Origin: Rhaphigaster nebulosa
Lineage: Eukaryota > Arthropoda > Insecta > Hemiptera > Pentatomidae
Assembly: GCA_948150685.1 (NCBI GenBank)
Contig: OX411306.1
Location: 141,189,092-141,253,091 of the forward strand
Length of the DNA stretch: 64,000 nucleotides
Direction of reading: 5' to 3'
Part shown: piece by piece, positions 27,101 through 40,500 of the stretch
Layout: each line of letters begins with the position of its first letter
Position numbering within the stretch: position 1 is the first letter of the stretch
Program-made: the position numbers and the translations under genes
The notes under the pieces: generated by a model
What the model was told of the DNA's origin: nothing
Database searches by the model: none
The model's input: the letters and a program-made list of their open reading frames with translations, nothing else

Positions 27101-28426
27101 GAGTCCATTCAGCATAAAACAATGGGCTGTACGATATTGGCAGGAAAGGAATATCTAGAAAGGCATAATAACTTGGCAAAAGTAATTCACCAAAGTTTTG
27201 CCAAAAGTTACAACTTTATAGAGGTATCAAAGTCTTACTACCGTTATACTCTGCAATCTATTCTCACTGATAAAGCCACCACTATTTATTGGGATCAGCC
27301 TATAATCACAGACCATATAATGCTATATAATAAACCGAATATTCTGATTCTAGGAAAAGTGAAAAGATGGCTACAATAATTGAAATAGGAGTTCCCAGTG
27401 ATGACAATATGCATAAGGTGGTTAGAGAGAAGATACGAAAGTATCAACAGCTCTGTGAAGAACTGAAGCAGCTAAACCGCCTAAAAGAAGGCAAAGTGTT
27501 GCCCTTTATCACTCCCAGTAAAGGCTTGGTCCCAGAGGAGAGGATTAGAAGCTGCAAAGAACTGGGACTTGCTGATTACATCTTGAAAGAAGGGCTGAGG
27601 GCCGTGTTACTAGGGACAGCCAGCATTGTCAGAAAAGGCTTAAATATTTCATAAGCTGAACCTAACCCTTGACTAACTTGAGTCCGGGTAGGTGAATATT
27701 CCCAGTATAGACTGAGGAGTGCGAAATTCGGAAATAATAATAATAATGTCGACAATTTTTTCTTAAAAAAAATTATTCCATGAATAATTAAAAGTGTAAA
27801 AATTAAAATATTTCCAATTAAATTGGTCAAATATTTAAGAGAACTAATATAAAACAGAATGATTTTTCTAATACCTTAAAAATATTTTTTTTTCCACTTT
27901 CTAACCACTGAGCAAATTTCTATAATTTATAAAATTTAAAATTTCTTCACAAGGCAGGACATTCTGACTTGTAGAATAGAAAAGCTTTTTTTTTTCTCCT
28001 TAGTACTTACAAATTATAGGTTTTTTAATCTCATTAATTAATAAATTTGACTAATTAAAATTAGAAAATAATGCTAAAAATATTAAATTTCTAATGAAAA
28101 TAACACTATAAGCAAATCTTTTATTTTATTTTATTTTTAATTTAAAAATGGTCAATATATGGTTGAAATATCATCTCAAGCAAAAACACAAACAATATAT
28201 TGCTTTGGGATAGTCTCGGAATACAAATAAATTATTTGTTTAAAAAAAAAAAGTGATGAATTAAATAGGTAGTGACAATAATGAAATAAAGAAACAATTG
28301 ATAAAAGAAACCCAAATTGTCATGATATGAGAGGATTAGGTAGCAGTATCAAAAAAGAAATTGCATGGAAAATCTACCAGTGTGGACATAGCTACATTAT
28401 ATATATGGTTAAACAACAATAGCAAC

Positions 28427-28505
<79 letters not shown>

Positions 28506-31500
28506 TTAAACAAATAAAAACAGTGAAATAAAAAAAATTCTAGTGACCTCTTTCATTACTCCATAATTAAATTAAATGTGGCCTCTAATGGTAAAAATGT
28601 TCCCCACCTCAGATCTAAGGCATGAAATTAAGATAAAGTAAAATATAATTACGCCATTTTACCCAGGATTTTTGGCCATTCTCTCCTTGGCCTTAATTTT
28701 CTCATACCATCCAAAAATTTCTAAGATGCTATTGCCAAGAGCATTTACATCAGCTTGATCAGGTGTTCCGGTGGCTATAAGCTCTTCTTCAAATTTCCTT
28801 AGTTTCTCTATATCTTGAATAATTTGATCTTTCAGTTTACTCTCAGAAATCTAGAAAATAAAAACTATGGCAGTTCCATATATGAAGTTAGATTCATATT
28901 AAATATTTTTTAAAAACTTACATTACATTCTGTTTGAGAAGAAACAAACTTAATTACAGCTTGTTTCTGTTCCATTTCAACAGAAAAATTTTGAAGCAAT
29001 GCTTGGCATACTTCCATTTCCTTCATTAATTTCTTTTCATCAGACTCTTCTACTATTTCTGAAAGACAATCATTGCAGATATAGCATAACAAACATTACA
29101 GACCTGTCATACAGATAAATCAATAGCACTAGACAGGGCTTGATTTTAAGTAGAGTGCAATGAAATGGCGTTGCCATAACCTATCTTTGGGAGAAAAAAA
29201 AATCACAATAGTTAGAAACATTTATTTAATCACTTATTACTTGTTAGGATACAAAAATTTCATCCGTCCGCCATATGTAGCTATTCTCCAAGACTTTTTT
29301 TTTTTGGCACTCAAGTTTCAGGTCATCCTACGATGATCCTCAGAACTCAACTTTACCAACCGCCATTTTGCTTCAAAACAGTAACTAATTAGAGGTTTGA
29401 TGCCCTGCCACCATCTCCGGCTTTTCTCCGAAATTATTGGGTCAATTATTTTTAGATTTGACATGGGCCTCTTATGAAGATAAAGGAAAAATATGTGTGT
29501 ATTGGAAGGATAGGATTTATGATCTCTATATACAATGAATAGGATTTATAATCTCAATAACTCTATCATGAAAGATATTCCTTAACACACAGCATTCTTC
29601 ATAACTCTTAACTGAATACAACATACTCCTGAAGTTTCATCGAAAATGATTAGAAGACTGATAAAATTTTAAAAATAGAGAGATCAAGTTTTTTAAAAAC
29701 ATGATTTTATAAAAATATTTTGGAAAACCTTGAATTATACATTTTAGGGTTCCATGAGCCTATTGGAAATTGACAAGGGGAGTGCACAATGTGACCATCA
29801 CCGATTTTGATCAAAATTGTTTGGGTGGATCTTCATTGAAAAAAAGTCGACCAATATCCTATTGTTTTGTCTAATAGGAGCTTTTTGGAGCTAGAAGCTG
29901 ATAAAAAAAAAAAAAAACATGCTGAAAATGCTTTATTTTATATCTCATGTTTGAAAAATGATATCATCCCGGTTTATCCAGGTAAACATTGGGTTTTTAG
30001 AGTATTTAAAAGGAAAAATAATTGATTTTTGGTCAAATAAATTTAAAAAAGTGTATAAATTATTAAGTAAACTAGCCTTACAAACTTTTTCGCAACAAAA
30101 ATTATGGAAGATTTAGATTCAGCACATCAAAAAAACCTTCTTCTTCTGCCGGTATTCCAACGTGGAATAGCGCTTCAGGTCAGAGCTGAGCTCCACACAG
30201 CTCTCTCAGCGCAGTATCCCTCCTGTAGACTTCGGCCGGCCATCTCTTGGACTCCTTCTATCCACATGGTTCTGGGTCGTCCTCGTCTATGCTTTCCAGG
30301 TGGCTACCAGTCCGGGCATTCTCCTGCGGTGCCCATACCACCTCAACCACCGTTTCCCGATTCTTTTAGAGACGGTCTCCACTACACATATTTGCTGCCT
30401 AACCACTTTATTTCGGACTCAGTCCAGCCTTGTTATCTCGAAATCGATGAAGACTAAATGGAGCTCCATATTCTTCGGCTGCATTTCTCAATGAGTTTCT
30501 GAAGTACAAAAATATTGTCCATGCAGGATTTCCCTGCAGTGAATCCAGCTTATTCCACTGGTATAGTGTAATCCTTAGAAAACCTTAAATAAAAAATTTG
30601 ATTTTTTCAATACCAAGGATTTTTGACATGTTGAATCCAAATTTGCCATCATTTTTGGTGCGAAAAAATTCATAAGGATAGTTTATTTAATAATTGAAAC
30701 ACTTTTTAAAATTTATTTGACCAAAAATAAATTATTTTTTAATGTTTATATTTTTCCTTGAATATACAGTGTGTCCTGCGCATAAGGCATGAAAAAATTT
30801 AAGCATAATTCAAGGATTTCAAGGCTATGAACTGTAAAATTTAAGGTGCTTTTTGTCAATTTATTGGATTTAATTTACTTCTACTTTTAATAAAAACAAA
30901 AAACATGGTGAGCATAGAAGAGGGGATTTCTATGAAAACTGCCGAGTTTCAACATTTTTTGAACAAAATGTTATCACTTCCTGGAAAATTAATTAATCCT
31001 ATTAAAAAATGCCATATCACTCTTTAGAATAAATACTTTATTAGACCAGAAATAATACATGGAAGTATAAAAAAACAAAACAATTTCTATGATGTGATAA
31101 TGGTGTGGCTTTAGGTATTAAACGAATAAAACGGGCTGACCTTATTTAAATGTACATATGTATTTATATTAAAACATAAAACCATAATATATGGTCTTCT
31201 TAATTTAAAAGAGTTTGTAAGTGTCGTAAAGTTCCCACGGTGACGAAAATTTGGCTGGTCACGTCTGTTTGAGAGATGTTCGTGTCAAAGGCGTCTAAAT
31301 TGTTTTTCTTCCAGGCCGATACATTTAAAAATTGTCCGTAGACAGGGATGTCCGTTGGAGAGAGGCGATAGGAAAGTTCTCCAAAAGGAAGTTTCACATT
31401 AAATAGAAATTCAAATAAATAATATTATTAAATATATTTATAATTAAACAATAATATATTTCATTTTATTTTACTTGGTTTCTGTATTTTTCAAGATTCA

Positions 31501-34500
31501 GCCCCTTATCCTTGTCACTCCCTTGAGGCCGAGGAGCGAACCTTTTACATAAGAAGACGAGTATAAATCAGTTGAAATTGAAACTTGGAGTTGAAATGAT
31601 AGGAGCTTATTTGTCATTTTACTGTTCCAAAATATCTCCAGTTCATATAGTGACAGTTGAAACGAGCCATATAAGAAGAGGAAAGAAAAAAGAAAAACAT
31701 ATGTGTGTGTTTGAGACAGACAAAGTTAATGGAAGGAGGCTTTTTCTATCTTTCTGGGAATCAGAAATAGTCAATCCTCTTCTCAATATTTTATACACTT
31801 GTTGCCAAGTACGAATGGAAAAATAGAATTATTAGACTAAAAACTAAAAATTTCCGATGACTAGCGGTTTTCAAGCATAATTCCCGATTTTTTCTCTACG
31901 CAAAAAATTCAACCAGAATTCCCCATCTTCAAAGGAATTCAAGGCTGCTTTATCCTCTGATATACTATAAAAAACAAATGTTTAGCTGGAAAAACCATGT
32001 CAATACCATTTTTCAAGCACAAGATATAAAATAAAGCATTTTTAGTATGTTTTATTTTTAATCTCAGCTCCTAGGGTCCATTGGACAAAATGATAGGATA
32101 TAGGTCGACTTTTTTTCAATGTTGATCAAAATCGGCGACGGACACATCGTGCACTCCTCTTGTGAGATTTCGAAGAAAAACATAGAAACTATTATTATAA
32201 TTCCTTTAACATATCTAGATAAAGAAGTGATGATAGGAAACAATTAATGACTTAATGTAACAAAGAAGTAACTCAAAAAATAAAATACCTGAAGCAGGTG
32301 CAGGTTTTGATGGCTCAGGCTGCATACTAGATGACTGAACAGCAGACACCGACGATACTGACAGTGAATTTGTTGAAACTTGGTTTTGAAATTGTGGGTT
32401 CTTATTAACCTATATAAATAAATAGGATTTTATTTAACAAAATATATAACTAAGAAGAAATTTATAATTAAAATATAATTTTTCGTTATGCATTAAAGTT
32501 TGAACAAATTTTTAATAAGTATACAGATGAAAATATATCTTAAGCTATATTCCAAATGTTGGCAAATAATTTTTGAAGTTTTTCAGAAACCTTCTTTTTG
32601 TCTAACTAAAAATATAGTTCATAAAATATACTTCAGACTGTTGCATATTCAGGACAAAACCTGAAACTTTGTTTTTTCCTGCATTAGGTATATTTTCTTA
32701 AACCCTTTCCATAAATCATTTCAGTGTTGTTACACAGAGGTGATCTTCAAATCCAGGGATTCTACTTTATTCTGCTGATCACTACAGATTTTTTCAATAT
32801 GCAAACTTAATACCTTGACTCTCAACTTTGTAGTACCCCAAGTGACATAAATTTATTACATCCTAAGACAAAATTTAATTTGATTGGAGCTCTGAAGTTA
32901 TTTTTTGATCAGAACTTAGGCCTACTTGACCTAACATGCATTTTGGTCATACCAAAGCATTACTAAGCATTAGTGTAGGGCATTATTAGAATAATTTTTT
33001 AGTTAACTACGAATAACAAATAAATTTTTATTCATTAGTTGTTCATAATTGTTGTATTCGTTATTCGACAGATAATCTGTTATCTATTATTCGTTATTTA
33101 AATTCATAATCTCAATTAATTAAAAAAAGTAAACACCCTGAGACACCATTTTTAATCTGTTTAGTTCTGGATAAAAATTATAACTCTACCCTAGCTAATA
33201 TAAAAACTTTTCTGTTTTTTTCATTCCCTTTTCATCCTATATCTCACAAATGAATGAATGGATTTTCACTGTTCAAATGATTTTCTGACTGTTTACGGAC
33301 AGGCTGAAAGGAAAATGAGTGTGAAAATTTTCTGACTTTTCATTCGCTTTTCCTCTTATATCACGTGAACAAGTAAATAGATTTTCGCAGTTCATATGTT
33401 TTTCCGACTTTAATTATACTTCTAACCTTGGATAATTGTTTTAAATATCTCTAAATAGCCGGAAAATCGTTTTAACAAAAAAACCTATAAAGAGGAAAAG
33501 CCAATGAAAAGTCAGAAAATTTTCACACTCATTTTTCCTTTTAATTTACCTCTAAATAGTCGGAAAATAGTTTGAACTACGAAAACTACGGAAGTGACAG
33601 AAAAGTCAGACAAGTTTCACACTCATTTTACTTTTATCCAGCCTCTAAACAGTTGGGAAATTGTTTGAATAGTGAAAATCCATTCACCCGCCGTTCATGA
33701 GATACAAGAGGAAAAGCTGGAAAGTTTTATACTTGTTTTCCTGTTAATTTATCTCTAAATAGACAGAAAATCATTCGAACTAAGAAAATCCAATCACCCA
33801 TTAATGAGATATGAGAGGAAAAGCAAATGAAAAGTTAGCCTGGATAATTACAACTGAATTATTTGATTTTTTAGTTGAACAAATTGAATAACAAATAAAA
33901 AGATAACAGATAATTTGATTTATTGCTCATTTGTTATTCATTTAAAATAACAAATAAAAAAATTATTCGTTATTAAACTAACTATATCTTATATCCATTC
34001 GGTAGTTGAAATAAATTTTGCCCTGCACTGCTAAACATCATGCTATTGACCATAAGACCCTAAATAACTGCCATTTTTGTTTCTTCTAGGAAGTCAAGTG
34101 ATGTTACTGCTTAATTGATTGACAGGTGTCCAGCGATAAGGCATGAAAAAATTCAAGTATAATTCAAGGATTTCAAGGCTGTGAACTATAAAATTCAAGA
34201 CGCTTTTCATCAATTTATTAGACTAAATTAAAAACAAAATCGGAACCATAAAATGTTGTATTTGGTCGGCTTCTGATAAAATAAACAATTTCGAACTTGT
34301 GAATAAATTTTTTCTCAGCTCCTAGGGCACATTGGTAAGAACCATCAGACCAATATTTAAATGTGTCTAATATTTTCAACATAGTATCACCAAAAAAAGT
34401 TTCATTGAAATCAGTGATGCCATATAAATATTTAAAAGAATAGTAATGATTCTCAATATGCATTAAAATTTTCACAAGCTAGAGTAAATATTCAATGAAA

Positions 34501-37500
34501 AAAAAAATTCTGAAAAATAAAAGAATAAAATTTTCAATATCATGAAATATCATAATATATCATAGTTAATATATTCTCAAACTATTTTAAATTTAAGCAA
34601 AATAAGTACAATTAAACTAAGTTATGGAGGTGAAACTTCTTGACAAATCTGTGAGACTACAAAAAAAGTCTCTGATCCTCTCCAAAAGAAAAGATTATCA
34701 GCAGTTAAAGGCAAGATTATTTTAAAAGTACACATAAATTTATACAAATCAAGAACAAAAACAAAATCAACTGAAACCACCTCATTGGATTGGATCTGAT
34801 TCAATGTTAATTGGCTGGTATTAAGCATTGTTGGTATCTGGCTTATGGTAGAAGTATCTGTAAAAAAAAAAAAATAAATAAATAAGTTAGACTCCTTTCC
34901 TCGATGAAAGCTTAAAGTAAATTATTTAAAAAATATACCAAAGTAGAAAAATTAATGATTCTATACTTCTTTAATCATATATTGATGTTTCGGACAATTT
35001 GTCCATTATCAAAAATTGTTTATCAGTACATCATTCTTCTGCTTTTTTAATTATGTAATAATATTCTTATTATTGGGATAATACATAACATTTTTACTAC
35101 CTGGGATCCATAACACAAAATAACTGTAGAACGGATACAGAAATCAAAAAAATAATCACAAACAGCAAAAGCAGGAGGAATGCTTAATTCCTTACTGCGG
35201 AACAGCAATATTTTAATAAAAACTCTACAATACATTCGGAGAAAGTGTAATGTTATATGGATCAGATACATGGCCCTTCGGCATAACCCAAGGAAAAAAA
35301 TCCTAGCAGTGGAAATGGATTTTTGAGGAGGGCAACAAGGATCTCAAGGGACAGAAAAATCGTTATAAAGGAGAAAATGAAAGTGACAGAATGCCCTAGA
35401 GATGATGGAGAAAATAAGACTCAGATGGTATGGCCATGTGAGATGGATGAATGGCAGGATACCAAGGCTGACAATATATTGGGAGGCTAAGGGTAGAAGG
35501 AGAGGAATACAACCTGTCAGATGGAAGGATGGAGTGGTGGAGAGTATGGCTGATAGAGGACTGTCGGAGGAGGGTATGATGGGTCTGCAAAGATGAGGAC
35601 AGGAGTTTGGCTGAGGAGATCTTCACATTGAAGAAATACATAAGGAAAAATATATTATAATTAAATTATTTTTCATCTCTGCATAAACTATAATATTGAC
35701 CACTTGAATATACATTGTATTGTTAAGGATAATATATGACAATAAAATGTTCAGTCAAGTGATCAATAGTGTAGTATATGTAGGAGTGAAAAATAATTTA
35801 ATAAGAATATTATTATGTAATTAAAAAGCAGATTGATATACAGATAAACTATTATTCAAAATGGGGAAATTGTCGGAAACGTCAATATGTGAATAAAGAA
35901 GTATAGAAGTCTGAAGGCATATCATCATTCTTCCTACCTTGTTTTATTTAAAAAAAAAAAGAAGATAAACACATACAAAAAATAATGAAAATTATAACAA
36001 ACATGGCATTAAGAAATTATAAATTTGTCTTTTGTTAACATTTATTGGTTCTACAGTATATGAAGGATCCTTACTTCAATTGGCAGCCTTAACCATTTGG
36101 CAGCCAGCTGCTCAGCTTCCATTAACCAATTCCCAACACCTTCAACATCTTTAATCCAGATCAAATAAGGTCTCTCTTTTCTGATTTCATGCTTAGTTAA
36201 AAGCAGCTTCCTGGTAAGCCTGTCTGGATCCATTCTCTTAACATGATGTAACCATCATAAACTCTTGTGGATGAATAATACTAAGCATGGCTTATTATAG
36301 AGATCAATGAGTTATCTATTGGTCTTGATTGTCTTCTATATTTAGTAAGTAATAGAGTACCCTTTATAATTGTAAGCCTGTTTATTTATGTTAACGTCTT
36401 GATGTATTCCCAACAAGAGCAGGAAAGAAGATTATCCTATAGGCTACTAACCTTTCCTAGCCAGAGTGGAGAGGTCAATATTTATCCTGTTGATCATAAA
36501 TTGGACTTGATTGTTATTATTACTTTCCCTTACCTTTATACGAAGCATATAATAAGGAGAACTATTGCGATCTTGAAACTTTTCGAATTAGAGTTTTAAA
36601 AGGAAATACATGTTTTAAGGACCTCTGAGTCCAAATAACAAAGTCTCGCAAAATGGTCTGTGTGTACGTGAACAGTTTAGCTCAAAAACGAAAAGTTGTA
36701 CGATACAGAAATTACGTACTTAATGTAGGCACATGCATGTGATGTTACAGCAATTTTTTCGTCAAAATCGACTAACAGGAAGTGCTACTTTATGTAACCG
36801 ATTTTACACTTTTTTCTAATTTTCTCGAAAACAACTGTAAAGATTTTTATGAAACTTGCCTAAATAGTTCTTCATAAAGGCCTTTAACTTTTCATATATG
36901 TAGTACATCACCGAGGAAATGAAGGGAAAAAAGTTATGATGAAAAGAATATTTTATGTGCGCATAACTTATATAGGATGCATTTTATGGTAAATTATGTA
37001 TAGACTTGTATAAAAGGTAATTAAATTATCTGAATAACAAAAAAAAGCATCATAAAAATCGGACCAGTAATAGCAAAGATACAACACATCAGACTAACCG
37101 GAAGTGGTAATTATATCATGGATTTTACAATTTTTATAATTTTCTCATAAAGGGCTCAAACGATTTTGGTGAAACATGCCTAACGTCTTCTCCTTAAAGC
37201 CCTTTAACTTTTCTTGTATGTAGTATATCAACAAGAAAAAAGTTAAGATGGAAAGAATATTTTATTTGCGCTTAACTTAAAAAGCATGCATTTTATGGTA
37301 AATTTTGTATGAAATCATATGAAAGGTAAGTAAATTCCCTAAAAAACAAAAAACCAATTATTTAAATCAGGCCTGTATTAGAAAAGATACAGCGTATGTC
37401 ATAAGGACTACTAGACCTTAGAGAGAAAACCGAGCGCTTCCGGAAGGAGATGAATACAACCGAACCTCCTCCCACCAAGCCGCCAACCTCTTGATAATAA

Positions 37501-40500
37501 AACGCTCTGTAGCAATGCATTGTAATAACATAAAAGTATAAATTAACTTAATTATTTCTACTTTTTTATTATTTAATGGAAATAAAATGATTCCATAGAA
37601 TTTTCATGGAAACTAAACTGAAACTTTTAAAATATATTTTCAGCTTGAAAAACCAAAAATATTTAGTGTACAGAATTGTAGTACTTAAGTTATTTAAAAA
37701 CTAATTTATTATACTATTGTGAGAAAAGACCTGAAGAATTGCATTCTGCCGAGTTTATTTTGAGTACTGTTTATATGAATTCTTTAAAATAATTACAAAG
37801 ATTATTACAGATTGGTAACGGAAAGTAGTGAGGTGCGCGCATCGCATCAGATTTTTTTTATTTCTTGGTGAATCTTTGAAAACTGTAGAGATGGTTCTGA
37901 CTTGAGAATTCTGAGGTGACTCTGAGGTGACCCAACACGCTCAGCCATTATGGCCTCTAGCCCCCACCACATTAAATAGATCTAAATATTTTTAATGTAC
38001 CTTATTCTCCTATACCGATAATTAATTTTTCTTTTAAAAACTTAAAGCATAATTTAATTAAATTTGTGAAGGCATTAAAAATGTATTACTTTACTTATCT
38101 CTACAGTTTTCAAAGATTCATTAAGAACTAAAAATAATAACAATCAAGTCAAGTTTATAATCAAGAAAATCTAATTGTATTAATATCTTAAACACTAAGC
38201 AAAAATCAGCAAATCAAACAATTAACAATCTATATGTACAATAAAAAAATAAAATAAAAATATATGTATATATACTATTACTTACTTTCTTGAGAAGTTT
38301 GTTGTTGCTGAAAATTAGGTTGTACTTTTGAAATCAGAGGAATAGAACTTGATTGCTGAGGACTGTAACCTGGCTGAGTAGACGGATAAATAGATTGTTG
38401 AGGTTGATCTGTAGCTAAAATTTGTTGAGCTGGGCTAGACTGTTTTGAAGTTATGGGTACAGTCTTCTGATTTGATTCTGTAGGCCACATAGATTGAGTG
38501 AAGCCACCCGCAGAGCTAAAGGTGGATTGCGGTGAATTCTGGCCAGTTGGTGGACCAAAACCTAGACCACCAAGACTTTGACCCATAGTAGCTTGCCCTA
38601 AACTTGTTTGCCCTTGGGTAGCTTGGGAAGCTAAAGAAAACTTCGATATTGGTGAAGCACTGGGCTGGCTGGCAGCAGATGCTAAGCTAGGCTGATTAAA
38701 ATTTAACGATTGGCCTAACGATTGTTGACCAAAGTTAAAATTCATGTTGAAAGTTCGGCCAAGTGGACTTTGGGATAGGGTAGCCTGCCCAATAACAGGC
38801 TTTCCAATGCTTTGCGGAGCTGGTGCAGAGCTAGGCATATTAGGCTGCACTGCTTGTTCAAGTTGTTGTCCTAATTCCCTAAAGAAAATAGATTCCTTTT
38901 ACTACTACAAATGTTTAAACATTAGATAAAACATAATCATAATATTAAATATAGAGAACTTGATGCAAACATGTTTATAAACTGTTAAATATAGACTGTA
39001 CAAAACAATATAGGGTGCTATGTAACAAATGTCACAAAATTTTAGAAACTGATAATGGAAAAATCATTAATGTAAAACATTTTATACTAGTACATTTTTT
39101 TATGTCCATTAAAAAAACTACATCATACCAAAGATTTATTTAGGAAAAAGGGCTCATTAACCAACGAAAAAAAAAAATAGTAGAGACCATTAACGATAGT
39201 TATGGTAGGATTTGATATCATTGTTCATAAAGTGAACATTATTAGTCCACAAGACACTCAACAAAAACATCTAGATCTTCAGCTATTCAGTAGCATCCAA
39301 GTAACTAAACTCCACATGTTGGTCAACATTTTCTGGTAGATCAATCTAAGCCTGAATATGAAGATCACCTCTCAGGGTTGACTTTTAATTTGTGGCAGAC
39401 CCAAGTAATAATCTAGTGTTAAACATTATTCCACCATCATTACTGCATCCCAGCTGTTGTTCCTGGCTCTTAAAGCCTCTGGAATGTACAGCCGTACACC
39501 TCAGTGAGTTCAGAAATCTCTGCAATATTGATGCTTAAAATGCATAACTATAGCGAAAACCACATTCAATTTTTCTAAAGCAATTATTTTTTTTCTGAAT
39601 TCTCTTAATGCTAAATTATTATTTAAAGTTAGTGGTATGTGGTTTGTTCTGAAATAATTATTGCTATAAAATAACTGCTAATGGTTTTGTTTTAATTTTC
39701 ATTGTTAATAACTGCATATTTTTCAAAATAAACCTTTGACCTATTGCCGTAAAAATTTTTATTAAGATTGGACCTATACAACATTTTATATTTCAAATGA
39801 TTGTCTCAGCAAAATGTCATAGTTTTTATAAATTTGTTAAGGAGCACCAGAGACATATATAATTATATCTTCATTTTCAAAGCATAAATTTGATTGGTAA
39901 TACTTCAAAAATTCCCTTTAAAATGAATAATTCCAAATTTTCCAACTCAATCATGGTGTCCAGAGATGTAACATTAAAAAATTCAAGAACAGTTCAAGCA
40001 TCTCAAGGCAGTGAACTATAAAATTCAAGACCTTTTTTTATCAAGTTATTTGATTAAATTAAAATAAAATCGGAACCATAAATTTTTGTATTTGGTCGGC
40101 TTCTGGCAAAATGTACAATGTGGACTTGAGAATGAATTTGAAAGATTATAAAGATTGTATCCCTGTTTGGTAATTATTATTTTACTTGACGTGCATATTA
40201 TCTTTTTTCTTTAATTTTTCATTTTATTTTAGTTGGTGTGCATATTGTCTTTTTTAAGTTTCCAACTATCGTGCTTCTGAGTAATATTATTATTACTCAT
40301 AATCATAATTATGGAAATAATATGAATCCTGGCAACTCTTTACCCTTGTCACACGGACGATAAGGGGAACAACTATATCAGTCCTCTTCTTAACATTTTA
40401 TATACTTGTTGGCTACTACTAATGGAAAAATAGAATTATTAGGCAAACAACTAAAAACTCTCAATGACTGGTTGGTTTTTAAGCATAATTCCAGATTTTT

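Larger units (their letters stand above)
29771..32168. mobile_element. 2.4-kb composite with inverted arms of about 185 bp
   Basis: The left arm (about 29771-29970) and right arm (about 31985-32168) are imperfect inverted copies. GAAAAAAAGTCGACCAATAT (about 29840) and AATGCTTTATTTTATATCTC (about 29927) both have complements on the right. Between them lie a second, inner inverted pair (30003-30130 and 30610-30752) enclosing a reverse transcriptase relic, and a hAT-like repeat (30768-31960). No intact gene is present. It may be one transposon with insertions or a locus built by repeated insertion. Confidence 0.55.

Noticed and set aside
30104..30457. 117-codon plus-strand frame starting MEDLDSAHQ
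   Set aside because: The opposite strand carries the reverse transcriptase tail (GRPRTMWIEGV), and the start lies in an inverted-repeat arm.
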